Origin: JAAELZ01 sp965209105
GTDB taxonomy: Bacteria > Pseudomonadota > Gammaproteobacteria > Arenicellales > Poriferihabitantaceae
Direction of reading: 5' to 3'
Assembly: GCA_965209105.1 (NCBI GenBank)
Contig: CBDBQB010000033.1
Span: 248,001 to 312,000 of the forward strand
Length of the DNA stretch: 64,000 bases
Shown here: piece by piece, positions 1 through 8,680 of the stretch
How the letters are laid out: the number at the start of each line of letters is the position of its first letter
How positions within the stretch are numbered: position 1 is the stretch's first letter
The notes under the pieces: model-generated
Database searches by the model: none
Seen by the model: only the letters and a program-made list of their open reading frames with translations
Told to the model about the DNA's origin: nothing
Made by a program: the position numbers and the translations under genes

Positions 1-733
1 CCTTCCCAGGTTTTGCGCCTTGGCTGATTTTAATCTCGAACATACGGATTTGTTCGATGTCTGCCAGTTCTTTCAAACGCGATTCGCTTAGCTGACCATT
101 CTCATCACGCACGCCATATTTTGCCGTGCCGATTTGGAAGACCAGATCGCAGCCTCCTTCAAGGTGATAGTCTGACAAGCCACCTTCCCCTGTGTTTAGC
201 CATGCCCCTGCTTTGGCTGCGCCTTTCGACAATGCGCGAACCGCAGGTTTGGAAATTGCGCCATAACTCATGCCCGAAATATTGAACAAGGAATGCGTAT
301 GATAGGGTTGCTCGCAAAAGTGCTCGCCGATAATCAGTTCGCCGGGCTTGACCGCATCTTGATCGAGCGTCGGGTAGGCCGTGTTCTCGAATAGGATCGT
401 TCCTGAGGCATAAATATTTCGGGTTGAGCCGAAGGCCACCGTATTGTCGACGCCTTTCGCTGCGCGATAAACCCATGAGCGTTCCGCGCGATTAAAAGGC
501 ATTTCCTCGCGATCTTGCGCGAAAAAATATTGCCTGAAGAATTCGCCTAAATGCTCAAATAAATATCGAAACCGTCCAACAATCGGATAATTTTTCCGAA
601 TGGTATTTTCAGTCTGCGTGATATCACGCAGATACATGACGATTACTGAGACCAGTAATACACCGAGTAAAAAGATGAGCAGCAGCGCAAAAATTTGCAT
701 GCTCGCAACAATGAAGTCACCAATGGCCGACAT
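1..733 (-). CDS. FMN-binding glutamate synthase family protein, partial (C-terminus beyond window)
   Basis: The frame runs from an ATG at 731-733 to the left edge with no stop, so only the first 244 residues are present. Residues 8-35 form one hydrophobic membrane segment. A glutamate-synthase-like (GltB2-type) region follows, with the stretches FNISGMSYGAISKPAVRALS and LNTGEGGLSDYHLEGGCDLV, which are hallmarks of the FMN-binding alpha/beta-barrel of the large glutamate synthase subunit. Proteins of this type are membrane-anchored, about 500 residues long and lack the amidotransferase domain. Their substrate is mostly not established. The frame is clear; the function is only a family assignment. 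Confidence 0.85.
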   Translation of the reverse strand, partial: MSAIGDFIVASMQIFALLLIFLLGVLLVSVIVMYLRDITQTENTIRKNYPIVGRFRYLFEHLGEFFRQYFFAQDREEMPFNRAERSWVYRAAKGVDNTVAFGSTRNIYASGTILFENTAYPTLDQDAVKPGELIIGEHFCEQPYHTHSLFNISGMSYGAISKPAVRALSKGAAKAGAWLNTGEGGLSDYHLEGGCDLVFQIGTAKYGVRDENGQLSESRLKELADIEQIRMFEIKISQGAKPGK

Positions 734-831
734 GGGTAATCTCAAATAGCGTAAGAGCGACTCATTCTAAAGGATCGTATCCAAAGAGTGAATGATTATG
801 TGAACCGAAGGAGGCCGCCCTTGATCGAACT

Positions 832-1686
832 TTAAGACTTATTGTTGACTTGTGCGATGGTGATTCGATTGATGCCCGCAAGATCTTTTATCGAACTGAT
901 TTGCTCAAATCCTGACGCACGGTATCGCGATTGAACGGCGTCAGATTGGTCATGGCCGTGCTCTAGCATCATCCAAGCGCCAGCGGTTAGCTGCGCATTC
1001 GCATTTATAATAATATGGTCTAGGTCAGCCAGCCCCTTTGATTGCGCGACCAATGCTTCGCGCGGCTCGAACACCAGGTCGCCCTGACGTAGATGATCGT
1101 CATTGGGTGCAATATAGGGCGGATTGGAAATGATCAGATCAAATTGTTGCGCTTTAATCCCCTTATACCAATCGCTCTGGATGAACTGGATATTATTAAC
1201 CTTATGCTGTTGTGCGTTGCTCAGCGCTATCTTCAGCGCCGCAGGGCAATTATCGCTTGCAATAATCTCTAGCTGTGGGGCGTGATGCCCCAGTGCAATC
1301 GCTATCGCCCCGCTGCCCGTTCCAAGTTCAAGAACGCGGTGAATTGGATACTTCGAGGTATAGTCTAAGGCGGTATCAACCAGTAATTCTGTTTCGGGGC
1401 GTGGGATCAAGACCTGCGAATTAACTCGGAACGCTAGCGAGTAAAACTCTTTGCATCCAGTGAGATGAGCGATTGGCGTGCCCTTTGCTCGCAGATCAAT
1501 CAAGGCTTGTGCCTTTGAAACCAATGCCGCGTTGATCGGCGCATTGGCATCAAGGATTAAGCGAACATCGTCGTAGCCGGAGGCGTGTTTGAACAACACC
1601 TCAGCATCCAATGAGGGGCTGTCGCTGGTCTTTGCTAAGCTATTAGACCAGTTCAGTAAGTGTGTCGAAAGGCGGGTCGTCGCCAT
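832..1686 (-). CDS. prmC: Peptide chain release factor N5-glutamine methyltransferase
   Basis: Transfers a methyl group from S-adenosylmethionine to the glutamine of the GGQ motif of release factors RF1 and RF2. The 284-residue length is normal. A helical substrate-binding N-terminal domain is followed by a Rossmann-type methyltransferase domain with the SAM loop ELGTGSG (about residues 120-126) and the glutamine-binding NPPY motif at 188-191. It lies 14 bp downstream of prfA, which encodes its substrate, in the common order hemA-prfA-prmC, so the three are probably one operon. Confidence 0.97.
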   Translation of the reverse strand: MATTRLSTHLLNWSNSLAKTSDSPSLDAEVLFKHASGYDDVRLILDANAPINAALVSKAQALIDLRAKGTPIAHLTGCKEFYSLAFRVNSQVLIPRPETELLVDTALDYTSKYPIHRVLELGTGSGAIAIALGHHAPQLEIIASDNCPAALKIALSNAQQHKVNNIQFIQSDWYKGIKAQQFDLIISNPPYIAPNDDHLRQGDLVFEPREALVAQSKGLADLDHIIINANAQLTAGAWMMLEHGHDQSDAVQSRYRASGFEQISSIKDLAGINRITIAQVNNKS

Positions 1687-1700
1687 GGTAGCGGGGTATT

Positions 1701-2783
1701 TTAATCCGCTAGTTGCGCCAATTCATCGGCCTGGTGTTCGGCGATCAAAGGGTCGATAACTTGTTCCATCGCCCCCCCCATAATCTCGTCGAGCTTATAA
1801 AGCGTCAAATTGATGCGGTGTTCGGTAACTCGACTTTGCGGGTAGTTATAAGTTCGGATGCGGTCCGAGCGATCTCCTGTGCCCACCAAGGATTTACGCG
1901 TTTGTGCTTGTTCGCTTTGTTGTTTGTTCAATTCGGCTTCGTAGAGTCGAGATTTAAGCACCGACATTGCGCGAGCGCGATTTTTGTGTTGTGAACGGTC
2001 ATCCTGACATTCCACCACCACGCCGGTTGGAAGGTGGGTAATACGGATGGCGGAATCGGTTTTATTCACGTGTTGCCCACCAGCGCCAGAGGCGCGAAAG
2101 GTGTCTATCCGCAAATCCGCGGGGTTGATATCCACTTCGTCCACATCATCGGCTTCGGGCATCACAACGACTGTGCACGCCGAGGTGTGAATCCGACCCT
2201 GTGATTCGGTTTCAGGGACTCTCTGAACGCGATGCGCGCCCGATTCAAACTTCAGTTTTGAGTACACACCCTTACCTTCTATTTTGGCGATAATTTCTTT
2301 AAAGCCCCCATGTTCGCCTTCACTTTTACTCATCACCTCCACTTTCCAGCCTTGCCGATCAGCAAAGTAGTGGTACATCTTAAATAAGTTGCCGGAAAAA
2401 ATAGAGGCCTCATCGCCGCCCGTTCCTGCCCGAATCTCAAGGAATACGTTTTTATTATCGTTTGGGTCTTTAGGGATCAATAGCAACTGCAAAGTATTTG
2501 CTAGATCGTCAAAGCTTTGTTCCAGCTCGGGCAATTCTTCTTTTGCCATCGCCGAAATTTCTTGATCCTCATCAGCTGCCATCTGACGCGCCTCGTCGAT
2601 CTCAGTTTCCAGTGATCGATATTGCTGGAAGTTTTCGATCACTGGGTCAAGATCGGATAATTCGATGGATAATTTGCGGAACTCGTTTTGGTCAGCAATG
2701 GTAGCTGGATCAGAGAGCAGGGCATGTAACTCTTCATGACGATCACTCAGCTGGTCAAGTTTCTCAAGCAGGTTTGGGTTCAT
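1701..2783 (-). CDS. prfA: Peptide chain release factor 1
   Basis: Recognises UAA and UAG stop codons and triggers release of the finished peptide. The protein has 360 residues, as usual. The PxT stop-codon recognition tripeptide appears as PET at about 190-192. The catalytic GGQ is at 235-237 within ASGAGGQHVNKTDSAIR. PET and overall similarity identify RF1 rather than RF2, which has SPF. It sits between hemA (70 bp upstream) and prmC (14 bp downstream). Confidence 0.98.
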   Translation of the reverse strand: MNPNLLEKLDQLSDRHEELHALLSDPATIADQNEFRKLSIELSDLDPVIENFQQYRSLETEIDEARQMAADEDQEISAMAKEELPELEQSFDDLANTLQLLLIPKDPNDNKNVFLEIRAGTGGDEASIFSGNLFKMYHYFADRQGWKVEVMSKSEGEHGGFKEIIAKIEGKGVYSKLKFESGAHRVQRVPETESQGRIHTSACTVVVMPEADDVDEVDINPADLRIDTFRASGAGGQHVNKTDSAIRITHLPTGVVVECQDDRSQHKNRARAMSVLKSRLYEAELNKQQSEQAQTRKSLVGTGDRSDRIRTYNYPQSRVTEHRINLTLYKLDEIMGGAMEQVIDPLIAEHQADELAQLAD

Positions 2784-2853
2784 GGTGGGGGCGTGAAAAA
2801 ATCAATGAAGCGATACTAGGCCGTGACGGCCTGTGTAACGGTTTTCAGGTGGC

Positions 2854-4104
2854 TTATTTTAGATTAAATAACCGTCTTGCAGCAGAAATAAGGGAGGTAT
2901 TGCCTTCCATTTCTGCCAGGCGCAAGCGATCACTGGGATAATGCAGATACTTGTTGGTCAGGTTGCGCGCCAGCGCTTCAAGAACCACGCTCGGGTCGTC
3001 GCCTGCCTGAATGCGTTTTTGGGCTTTTTCTAACTCTATTTGTTCTGTAACTTTGGATTGATCGCGCAGCGTTCGGATGGTGGGCACGGATTCCAAAGCG
3101 CGCATCCAGCGCATAAATCGCACGACTTGCAGATCAATTATTTTCCCCGCTTCAACCGCCGCCGTTCGGCGCGAGCCAATATTTTCATCGACGACTGAAT
3201 GTAAATCATCGACGGTATGAAGATAAACATCGGCCAGCTCCCCGACTTCGGCTTCTATATCGCGCGGCACACCCAGATCAACCATAAACATGGCTTTATG
3301 TCGGCGCGTTTTGAGCGCGCGCTCGACCGCGCCTTTGCCCAGTAGGGGTAAAGTGCTGGCGGTAGATGCCACCACAATATCTGCGTCAGCCAAGCGTTCA
3401 GGAATTTCCGCTAGGGATATTGCTTCACTGCCGACTTCATCGGCGAGACTCTGGGCGCGTTGGATTGAGCGATTCGCAACGATGATGTGTTTGACCTGAT
3501 TTTGTTTGAGATGTCGCGCGACCAGCTCAATCGTTTCGCCCGCGCCAATCAGCAGAACGGTTTGTTCACTTAAATCCGTGAACAAACGCTTGGCGAGTGC
3601 GACCGCGGCATAGGCGACCGAGACGGCACTGGCGCCAACCTGTGTATCGGTGCGTACTTGCTTGGCAACGGAAAAAGTCTGTTGGAACAAGCGGTTCAAA
3701 ATTTTTCCGGTTGCGCCCGCTTTGTGCGCATGAGAGAAGGCTTTTTTCATTTGGCCGAGAATTTGTGGCTCGCCCAAGATCATGGAATCAAGGCCAGAGG
3801 CGACTCTAAAGGTATGGTTAACCGCTTCTTTATTTTGATGTGAGTAGGTGAACGGGTTTAAATCGCCATGCGGTAAATGCTGAAACTCGCTAAGCCAATC
3901 GACAATGCAGTTTTCGTCATCGAGTGTATGTCGGCAATAAATTTCGGTTCGGTTGCAGGTCGAGAGTATTGTCGCCTCTTCAATCTGCGGGTGTTGCGTC
4001 AAATCGATCACCGCGTCAGACATACGGCCATCACTGATGACGGCTCGTTCGCGCATTTGCACGGGAGCTGTCGTGTGATTGATACCGAATGCGGTGATTT
4101 TCAT
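2854..4104 (-). CDS. hemA: Glutamyl-tRNA reductase
   Basis: Reduces glutamyl-tRNA(Glu) to glutamate-1-semialdehyde, the first committed step of C5-pathway heme synthesis. The 416 residues are normal. The catalytic cysteine is at position 50 in LSTCNRTEIY, followed by the GLDSMILGEPQILGQ block, an NADPH-binding domain with LLIGAGETIELVARHL, and the C-terminal dimerisation helices. It heads hemA-prfA-prmC, the usual gammaproteobacterial arrangement. A sigma70-like -10 box lies about 30 bp upstream. Confidence 0.98.
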   Translation of the reverse strand: MKITAFGINHTTAPVQMRERAVISDGRMSDAVIDLTQHPQIEEATILSTCNRTEIYCRHTLDDENCIVDWLSEFQHLPHGDLNPFTYSHQNKEAVNHTFRVASGLDSMILGEPQILGQMKKAFSHAHKAGATGKILNRLFQQTFSVAKQVRTDTQVGASAVSVAYAAVALAKRLFTDLSEQTVLLIGAGETIELVARHLKQNQVKHIIVANRSIQRAQSLADEVGSEAISLAEIPERLADADIVVASTASTLPLLGKGAVERALKTRRHKAMFMVDLGVPRDIEAEVGELADVYLHTVDDLHSVVDENIGSRRTAAVEAGKIIDLQVVRFMRWMRALESVPTIRTLRDQSKVTEQIELEKAQKRIQAGDDPSVVLEALARNLTNKYLHYPSDRLRLAEMEGNTSLISAARRLFNLK

Positions 4105-4134
4105 GCCGAAGCCAAAAGCCTATGTTAGCACTTG

Positions 4135-4165
4135 ATTATATACGAAAATGTGCGAAAACAGAATA
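4135..4165 (-). promoter_or_regulatory. Putative hemA promoter
   Basis: On the minus strand there is a perfect TATAAT (plus-strand attata, 4135-4140), about 30 bp before the hemA start codon. The -35 region is poor (TTCTGT at 17 bp spacing). Assigned from position and the -10 match only. Confidence 0.45.
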
Positions 4166-4254
4166 GTTTGAAAAGCCTTGAGAAAAGCCAGCGTCAGTTG
4201 GGCTTAATCTATGGGGCGACCATTTAGGCGATTGCCGATCAGCTTTTGAGTGCC

Positions 4255-4289
4255 AAAAAAAAGAAGGCGGTAAAACCGCCCTCTTCTTA
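4255..4289 (-). terminator. Rho-independent terminator of the FadL-like gene
   Basis: Read on the minus strand, a GC-rich stem (GGCGGT paired with ACCGCC, flanked by AAGAAG/CTTCTT) is followed by a run of eight T. It lies just after the stop codon of the porin gene and before the hemA promoter region, so it insulates hemA from it. Confidence 0.85.
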
Positions 4290-4305
4290 CGCTATAAAAG
4301 GTCGA

Positions 4306-5466
4306 TTAAAGTGACTTTTCGTAGCCGATACCAAAGGCATTTTGATCCATTTGGATGCTAGGTAAGCCACCTGGCGCACCCGCTTGCTTGACTTCATTGT
4401 TAGGGACACGGGCAAAGTAACCGTGCAGTTTTGCACCACTGGCTAAATTCTTCGTAAAACCTATTGTGTAGTGATCTTCTGTGACCGCGGGTGCAAGGAT
4501 ATTAAAGCCTGCACTTGCAGGTTCAATCGGTGAATCACCATGGTTAAAGCCGAATCGAACTGCCATGTCGTCACTGACTTTCATTTCAGCGCCGATTTTA
4601 AAGATGGTTTGATCGACCCAACCAAATTGGTTGCGAATAACATCGATATCGCTCCAAGGCACATCAGAAATGTCCGCAACGATTTTAAGCTCGTCGTTCA
4701 CTTGGTGTGAAATACCGATGGTTGTGATGGCCGGTAAAGTGAGTGCAGCATCTAAACCTGCTGCTTTAGTGGGGCCAAACAGGTATTGGTTATGCACATC
4801 AAATTCATCTAAATTGATTTCTGATTGATAATCCAAGCCGATGACGGTGTTAGATCCGACATTTACCGCAACACCAATTTCAAAACCAAAACCGCTAGCA
4901 GTATCATCTGCTGTTTGTGGCAAAGGCGGTACACCCGGGCCGGTTGATTCGAGGCTAGTTAAACCAATGAGTAGCGCGCCACCCACTGAGACGGTATCAG
5001 ACGCTTGAAAAGAGATGGTTGGCGCGATAATAACGCCTTCAAGATTAATACCCACGGGTGTTCCAAACAAGGCTGCGGGATAATCAGTGTTCATGCCGCC
5101 GAGTGCTGATACCGTGACGCCTGCCACTGCACCTTCACTTATCTCAGTAAACCAGCTACCGCCCGGGATTAAAAACCAGTCGTTTTCGCTTTCTACGTAG
5201 CCAAACCCAACGTTAGCAGAACGATTCGGGTTAAATGCGGATGCATTGATAGACCAACCCGCGCCGACGCGTGCGGCTAAAGCGGGATTATCTACCGCAG
5301 ACATACCTTCGGATGCATTCGCAACCCCTGCGCCACCGACGCCATGGGCGACCATGCCGTTGCCGTATGCGAGGATACCGTTGGTTGCCGATGCGGTCAT
5401 TGGAACCGCTGCCATTAGGCCTGCGATGGCAGTGCTTAAGGCAAGTTTCTTTAAATGTGTACTCAT
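4306..5466 (-). CDS. FadL/TodX (OMPP1) family outer-membrane transport protein
   Basis: An outer-membrane beta-barrel of the FadL/TodX class, which takes up long-chain fatty acids or other hydrophobic compounds. The signal peptide has a KK basic start, a hydrophobic core and a cleavage site after ASA. The mature protein begins TNGILAYGNGMVAHGVGGAG, the plug/hatch motif of this family, followed by amphipathic strands to the end. The frame is open to 5499, but the ATG at 5464-5466 is preferred because AAGGAG lies nine bases ahead and the signal peptide starts there (386 residues). It is monocistronic, with its own terminator and an upstream triplicated 13-bp repeat. Substrate cannot be inferred. 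Confidence 0.92.
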   Translation of the reverse strand: MSTHLKKLALSTAIAGLMAAVPMTASATNGILAYGNGMVAHGVGGAGVANASEGMSAVDNPALAARVGAGWSINASAFNPNRSANVGFGYVESENDWFLIPGGSWFTEISEGAVAGVTVSALGGMNTDYPAALFGTPVGINLEGVIIAPTISFQASDTVSVGGALLIGLTSLESTGPGVPPLPQTADDTASGFGFEIGVAVNVGSNTVIGLDYQSEINLDEFDVHNQYLFGPTKAAGLDAALTLPAITTIGISHQVNDELKIVADISDVPWSDIDVIRNQFGWVDQTIFKIGAEMKVSDDMAVRFGFNHGDSPIEPASAGFNILAPAVTEDHYTIGFTKNLASGAKLHGYFARVPNNEVKQAGAPGGLPSIQMDQNAFGIGYEKSL

Positions 5467-5521
5467 ATTTAGAATCTCCTTCAGATAAACGTTGGTCACT
5501 GCAAAACGCTAAGCGACCATT

Positions 5522-5560
5522 ACAAAATATTATAACAAAATATTATAACAAAATATTATA
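5522..5560. repeat. Three perfect 13-bp tandem repeats upstream of the porin gene
   Basis: The unit acaaaatattata occurs three times in a row (5522-5534, 5535-5547, 5548-5560) with no mismatch. Read toward the porin gene, each unit contains TATAAT. The array therefore provides three evenly spaced -10-like boxes 56-95 bp before the chosen start codon. Copy-number change here could alter transcription. Confidence 0.9.
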
Positions 5561-5589
5561 GCTGGACTCTTTACTCGGCCCCTGCGCCA

Positions 5590-5618
5590 ATCATCGTTTA
5601 TCACTGTGCCTGTGTCAA
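5590..5618 (-). promoter_or_regulatory. Possible promoter upstream of the 13-bp repeats
   Basis: On the minus strand TTGACA (plus-strand tgtcaa, 5613-5618) is followed after 17 bp by GATGAT (5590-5595). The -35 is perfect and the -10 weak. Transcription would run through the repeat array into the FadL-like gene. The TATAAT copies in the repeats are alternative -10 sites. Confidence 0.4.
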
Positions 5619-5672
5619 GTCAGCGATCTAACGACTTAGCAGCCTAAGGGCTTGAAATTCATGCGCCCACAA

Positions 5673-5702
5673 AAAAGCCCAGCATTTCGCTGGGCTTGAA
5701 TC
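5673..5702 (-). terminator. Terminator after the cytochrome c gene
   Basis: The minus strand reads AAGCCCAGC, a short loop, GCTGGGCTT and then a T run, a classic intrinsic terminator about 20 bp after the cytochrome stop codon. Confidence 0.88.
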
Positions 5703-5722
5703 AAACTGATTTTTGGCTTGGC

Positions 5723-6037
5723 TTACTTGCTCGCAGTCAGCATGAAATCAACCGCCGCTTTGATGTCATCATCGCTTAGGTTCATGAAGCCGCCTTTAGG
5801 GGGCATCACGCCGTCTTTACCTTGAAAACCATTGATAGCGTTGCTATAGGTGGTGGCGACGTCTTGCGTAATACGGTCTGTCCATGCGGCTTTATCGCCG
5901 ACTTTGGGTGCGCCAGCGACGCCCGTTGCATGGCATGCTGCGCAACCGCTGTTGTAGACGGCTTCACCATCGGCGAGGGCAATCGTGCTTGCGAACAGTA
6001 AACTGCCCGCGATGAGCATGGTTTTTGATGTTTTCAT
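5723..6037 (-). CDS. Periplasmic cytochrome c5-like monoheme protein
   Basis: A 104-residue class I c-type cytochrome, an electron carrier in the periplasm. Residues 1-22 are a Sec signal peptide ending ALA. The heme-attachment motif CAACH is at 32-36. The probable axial methionine is M78 in DGVMPPKGG, the usual pattern of the cytochrome c5/c555 group. It has its own terminator and no operon partner. Likely partners are a terminal oxidase or reductase, but the sequence does not say which. Confidence 0.93.
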   Translation of the reverse strand: MKTSKTMLIAGSLLFASTIALADGEAVYNSGCAACHATGVAGAPKVGDKAAWTDRITQDVATTYSNAINGFQGKDGVMPPKGGFMNLSDDDIKAAVDFMLTASK

Positions 6038-6198
6038 AATAAGTTTCCAATAAAATTTTTGTTTAGCCCCGAAACACAGGGGTTTGTAGGCTGGCGTAAT
6101 ACTAGTGGCAAGAACTTAACCCAATCTGAACTTTTCGTCTATCATTTGTTTTTATATCTGCATGATATTCATATTCAACAGCGTTTCTTTAAGGACAC

Positions 6199-6657
6199 TT
6201 ATGATTTTCCGGTATGGCCAAATCCGCCTTGCGCTCGCTCTGACTCGACAAACTCATCGACAATATTAAACTTGGCCTGCACAATGGGCAGGAAAACCAT
6301 TTGTGCGATTCTATCGCCGGGCTTGATTGTAAAATCAGTTGTGCCACGGTTCCAGCAAGAAATAAACACCTGGCCTTGATAATCCGAATCGATCAGCCCG
6401 ACAAGATTGCCCAGCACGATACCATGTTTATGTCCCATGCCCGAGCGGGGTAGTAAAACCGCCGCCAAGGCGGGATCTTCAATATATACCGCGATTCCAG
6501 AGGGAATGAGCTGGGTTTCACCCGCTTTCAATTCTAGCGGCGCGTCTAAACACGCGCGCAAATCTAAGCCGGCGGAGCCGTCGGTGGCATAGTGGGGGAG
6601 GCCAAATTCTCCCTTAATTCTATCGTCAAGAATTTTTACTTGGACGGTTTGGGTCAT
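6199..6657 (-). CDS. dut: dUTP diphosphatase
   Basis: Hydrolyses dUTP to dUMP and pyrophosphate, keeping uracil out of DNA and supplying dTMP synthesis. The protein has 152 residues and all five trimeric dUTPase motifs: DGSAGLDLRA, PRSGMGHKHG, GLIDSDYQG, RIAQMVF and the C-terminal arm RAQGGFGHTGK. Its start overlaps the coaB stop by 4 bp, so it is translationally coupled in coaC-coaB-dut, the normal gammaproteobacterial neighbourhood of coaBC. Confidence 0.98.
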   Translation of the reverse strand: MTQTVQVKILDDRIKGEFGLPHYATDGSAGLDLRACLDAPLELKAGETQLIPSGIAVYIEDPALAAVLLPRSGMGHKHGIVLGNLVGLIDSDYQGQVFISCWNRGTTDFTIKPGDRIAQMVFLPIVQAKFNIVDEFVESERAQGGFGHTGKS

Positions 6658-7304
6658 TTTAAATGTGTTTGTAGGGTGGTTAAAATGGATTGCGCAAGGG
6701 CCCGTTTATCTTGCTTGCCTAAATCGAGTGTTTGCGATGCAGTGATCAACAAGACACGATTTTGGTCTGCGCCAAAACCGACGCCTGGTTCGCTCACGTT
6801 ATTGGCAATGATCATATCAAGTTGCTTGGCGTCAAGCTTGGTACGCGCATTGGCTTCGAGATTTTCGGTTTCGGCCGCAAAGCCAATGCAGAAGGGGCGG
6901 TTTTGGTTCAATGTTGAGACACTGGCGAGGATATCTGGGTTTTTCACCAACTCAAGGGTGAGTGTTTCGGCGGATTTTTTGAGTTTTTGCCTAAGCACTT
7001 CGCGCGGACGGTAATCGGTGACCGCTGCGACGCCGATAAAGACATCGATTTTTTGCTGGGCGAGTTGATGCTGCACTGCGTCAAACATTTGTTGTGCGGA
7101 TTGCACGCTCACATGGCTCAGACCTTCGGGTGCTTCTAGACAAGTAGGGCCTGAGATCAGAAAGACTTCAGCACCAAACTCCACCGCAGCACTCGCCATG
7201 GCGTAGCCCATTTTACCCGAGCTGTGATTGCTAATGCCGCGAACAGGGTCGATGGCTTCCCACGTGGGGCCAGCGGTGATGAGCAGCCTTTTGCCGCTTA
7301 ACAC
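6654..7304 (-). CDS. coaB: Phosphopantothenoylcysteine synthetase (CoaB half of CoaBC), separate frame
   Basis: Ligates cysteine to 4'-phosphopantothenate using CTP in coenzyme A synthesis. The 216 residues match the C-terminal half of CoaBC, with LLITAGPTWEAIDPVRGISN near the start and GFAAETENL and ANNVSEPGVGFG further on. It begins with GTG at 7302-7304, which overlaps the end of coaC by 7 bp in the -1 frame. There is no good ribosome-binding site of its own, so it would rely on coupling to coaC. In gammaproteobacteria the two halves are normally one protein of about 400 residues, so this is either a true split or a single-base frameshift. Confidence 0.88.
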   Translation of the reverse strand: MLSGKRLLITAGPTWEAIDPVRGISNHSSGKMGYAMASAAVEFGAEVFLISGPTCLEAPEGLSHVSVQSAQQMFDAVQHQLAQQKIDVFIGVAAVTDYRPREVLRQKLKKSAETLTLELVKNPDILASVSTLNQNRPFCIGFAAETENLEANARTKLDAKQLDMIIANNVSEPGVGFGADQNRVLLITASQTLDLGKQDKRALAQSILTTLQTHLK

Positions 7305-7837
7305 TTGAGCGTTTTAGTACCGCCAATTGCCTGCACAATATCTTCAGGCTCAAGCATTCGGCCTAGTCCAGTTTCACCGCAAGCTTGCTCGCCTTCACCC
7401 GGGCCGATCATCTCTAGGCCTCGGTCGATGAGTCTAGCGACATTTTCTTGTGTGATGGCTTGATGCCACATTTGCTGATTCATCGCGGGGGCAAGTTTAA
7501 TCGGCGCAGTGGTGGCAAGGCACAGGGTCATTAACAAATCACCTGCAAGGCCGGCACTTAATTGCGCAATGCAGTGCGCGGTGGCGGGCGCAATCAGGAC
7601 TAGATCAGCCCAACGCGCGAGTTCGATATGATCCATCGCTGATTCGGCTTCAGGATCAAATAGTTCGCTACGCACGGGGCGGCCGGAGACCGCTTGGAGC
7701 GCCAAAGGTGCGACAAAGTCGTGCGCGCGATAGCTCATGACAACTTGAACTTCATGTTCAGATTTAATCAGTTGGCGAACCAGCTCTGGGGTTTTATACG
7801 CCGCGATGCCGCCAGTGATGCCTAATAGTATCTTCAT
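7298..7837 (-). CDS. coaC: Phosphopantothenoylcysteine decarboxylase (CoaC half of CoaBC), separate frame
   Basis: FMN-dependent decarboxylation of phosphopantothenoylcysteine to phosphopantetheine. The 179 residues cover the N-terminal flavoprotein half of CoaBC: GITGGIAAYKTPELVRQL at the N-terminus and the substrate-binding PAMNQQMW block. The frame ends at 7298 with TAA, exactly where the linker to CoaB would be, and the CoaB frame opens 7 bp earlier. All catalytic regions of both halves are present. Confidence 0.88.
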   Translation of the reverse strand: MKILLGITGGIAAYKTPELVRQLIKSEHEVQVVMSYRAHDFVAPLALQAVSGRPVRSELFDPEAESAMDHIELARWADLVLIAPATAHCIAQLSAGLAGDLLMTLCLATTAPIKLAPAMNQQMWHQAITQENVARLIDRGLEMIGPGEGEQACGETGLGRMLEPEDIVQAIGGTKTLKC

Positions 7838-7885
7838 GTGCCCAAGTCTAAGCGATTTGAGTGCGGGCTTTCAGGCCAAATGCGC

Positions 7886-7891
7886 TATAAT
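7886..7891 (+). promoter_or_regulatory. Probable -10 box of rpiA
   Basis: A perfect TATAAT lies 32 bp before the rpiA start codon, in the divergent gap to coaC. No convincing -35 box is found at 16-18 bp spacing. Confidence 0.45.
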
Positions 7892-7923
7892 TAGCAAAGA
7901 CTAATATTTAAAGAGAATCAAAC

Positions 7924-8595
7924 ATGCCAACAGCGGATGATATGAAAAAAGCAGCAGCCGAAGCTGCCTTAGAATATGTTAATAGTGGGGACATCGTGGG
8001 GGTCGGTACGGGCTCGACTGCCAATCATTTCATTGATTTTTTGGGACAAATCAAAAGCAAGATAGAAGGCGCGGTTGCTAGCAGCGAAGCCAGCGCAAAA
8101 TTACTGCGTGGCCACGGGATCGAAGTGATGGAATTAAACGATGTCGGTGATTTGCCTGTGTACGTGGATGGTGCTGACGAAGCCACGCAACACGGCTATT
8201 TGATCAAAGGCGGTGGCGGCGCCCTAACGCGTGAGAAAATTGTTGCGCAAGCCAGCGAGAAATTTATCTGCATCGCAGACGATACGAAACTGGTCGATGT
8301 ATTGGGTGAGTTTCCTTTGCCCGTAGAAGTGATCCCGATGGCGCGCAGCTTAGTCGGTCGATATTTAGTGGATCTAGGCGGACAGCCCGAGTATCGCGCA
8401 GGCTTTGTCACCGACAACAGTAATTTGATTCTTGATGTACGCAATATGCAGATCGTCAATCCAAAGGAACTGGAAACCCAATTGAATCAAATGCCTGGGG
8501 TGGTGACCAATGGCTTGTTTGCGCATCGTGGCGCGGATGTAATGTTGTTTGGGAATGCCAGCGGCAGTGTAGAGATGATTAAGGTTAATCCCTAG
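7924..8595 (+). CDS. rpiA: Ribose-5-phosphate isomerase A
   Basis: Interconverts ribose-5-phosphate and ribulose-5-phosphate in the pentose phosphate pathway. The 223 residues are typical. Visible signatures are VGTGSTANHFI (phosphate loop), YVDGADEA and KGGGGALTREKI, which carry the catalytic Asp, Glu and Lys. The gene is transcribed alone, divergently from coaC. Confidence 0.98.
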   Translation: MPTADDMKKAAAEAALEYVNSGDIVGVGTGSTANHFIDFLGQIKSKIEGAVASSEASAKLLRGHGIEVMELNDVGDLPVYVDGADEATQHGYLIKGGGGALTREKIVAQASEKFICIADDTKLVDVLGEFPLPVEVIPMARSLVGRYLVDLGGQPEYRAGFVTDNSNLILDVRNMQIVNPKELETQLNQMPGVVTNGLFAHRGADVMLFGNASGSVEMIKVNP

Positions 8596-8680
8596 GCATT
8601 GTTAATTTGGGGCTGAGCAGATCAAGCCACTTGATCTTACAAGGCTAACTTTAGCTGCAAGCAGATAGACTCAAAATGTC

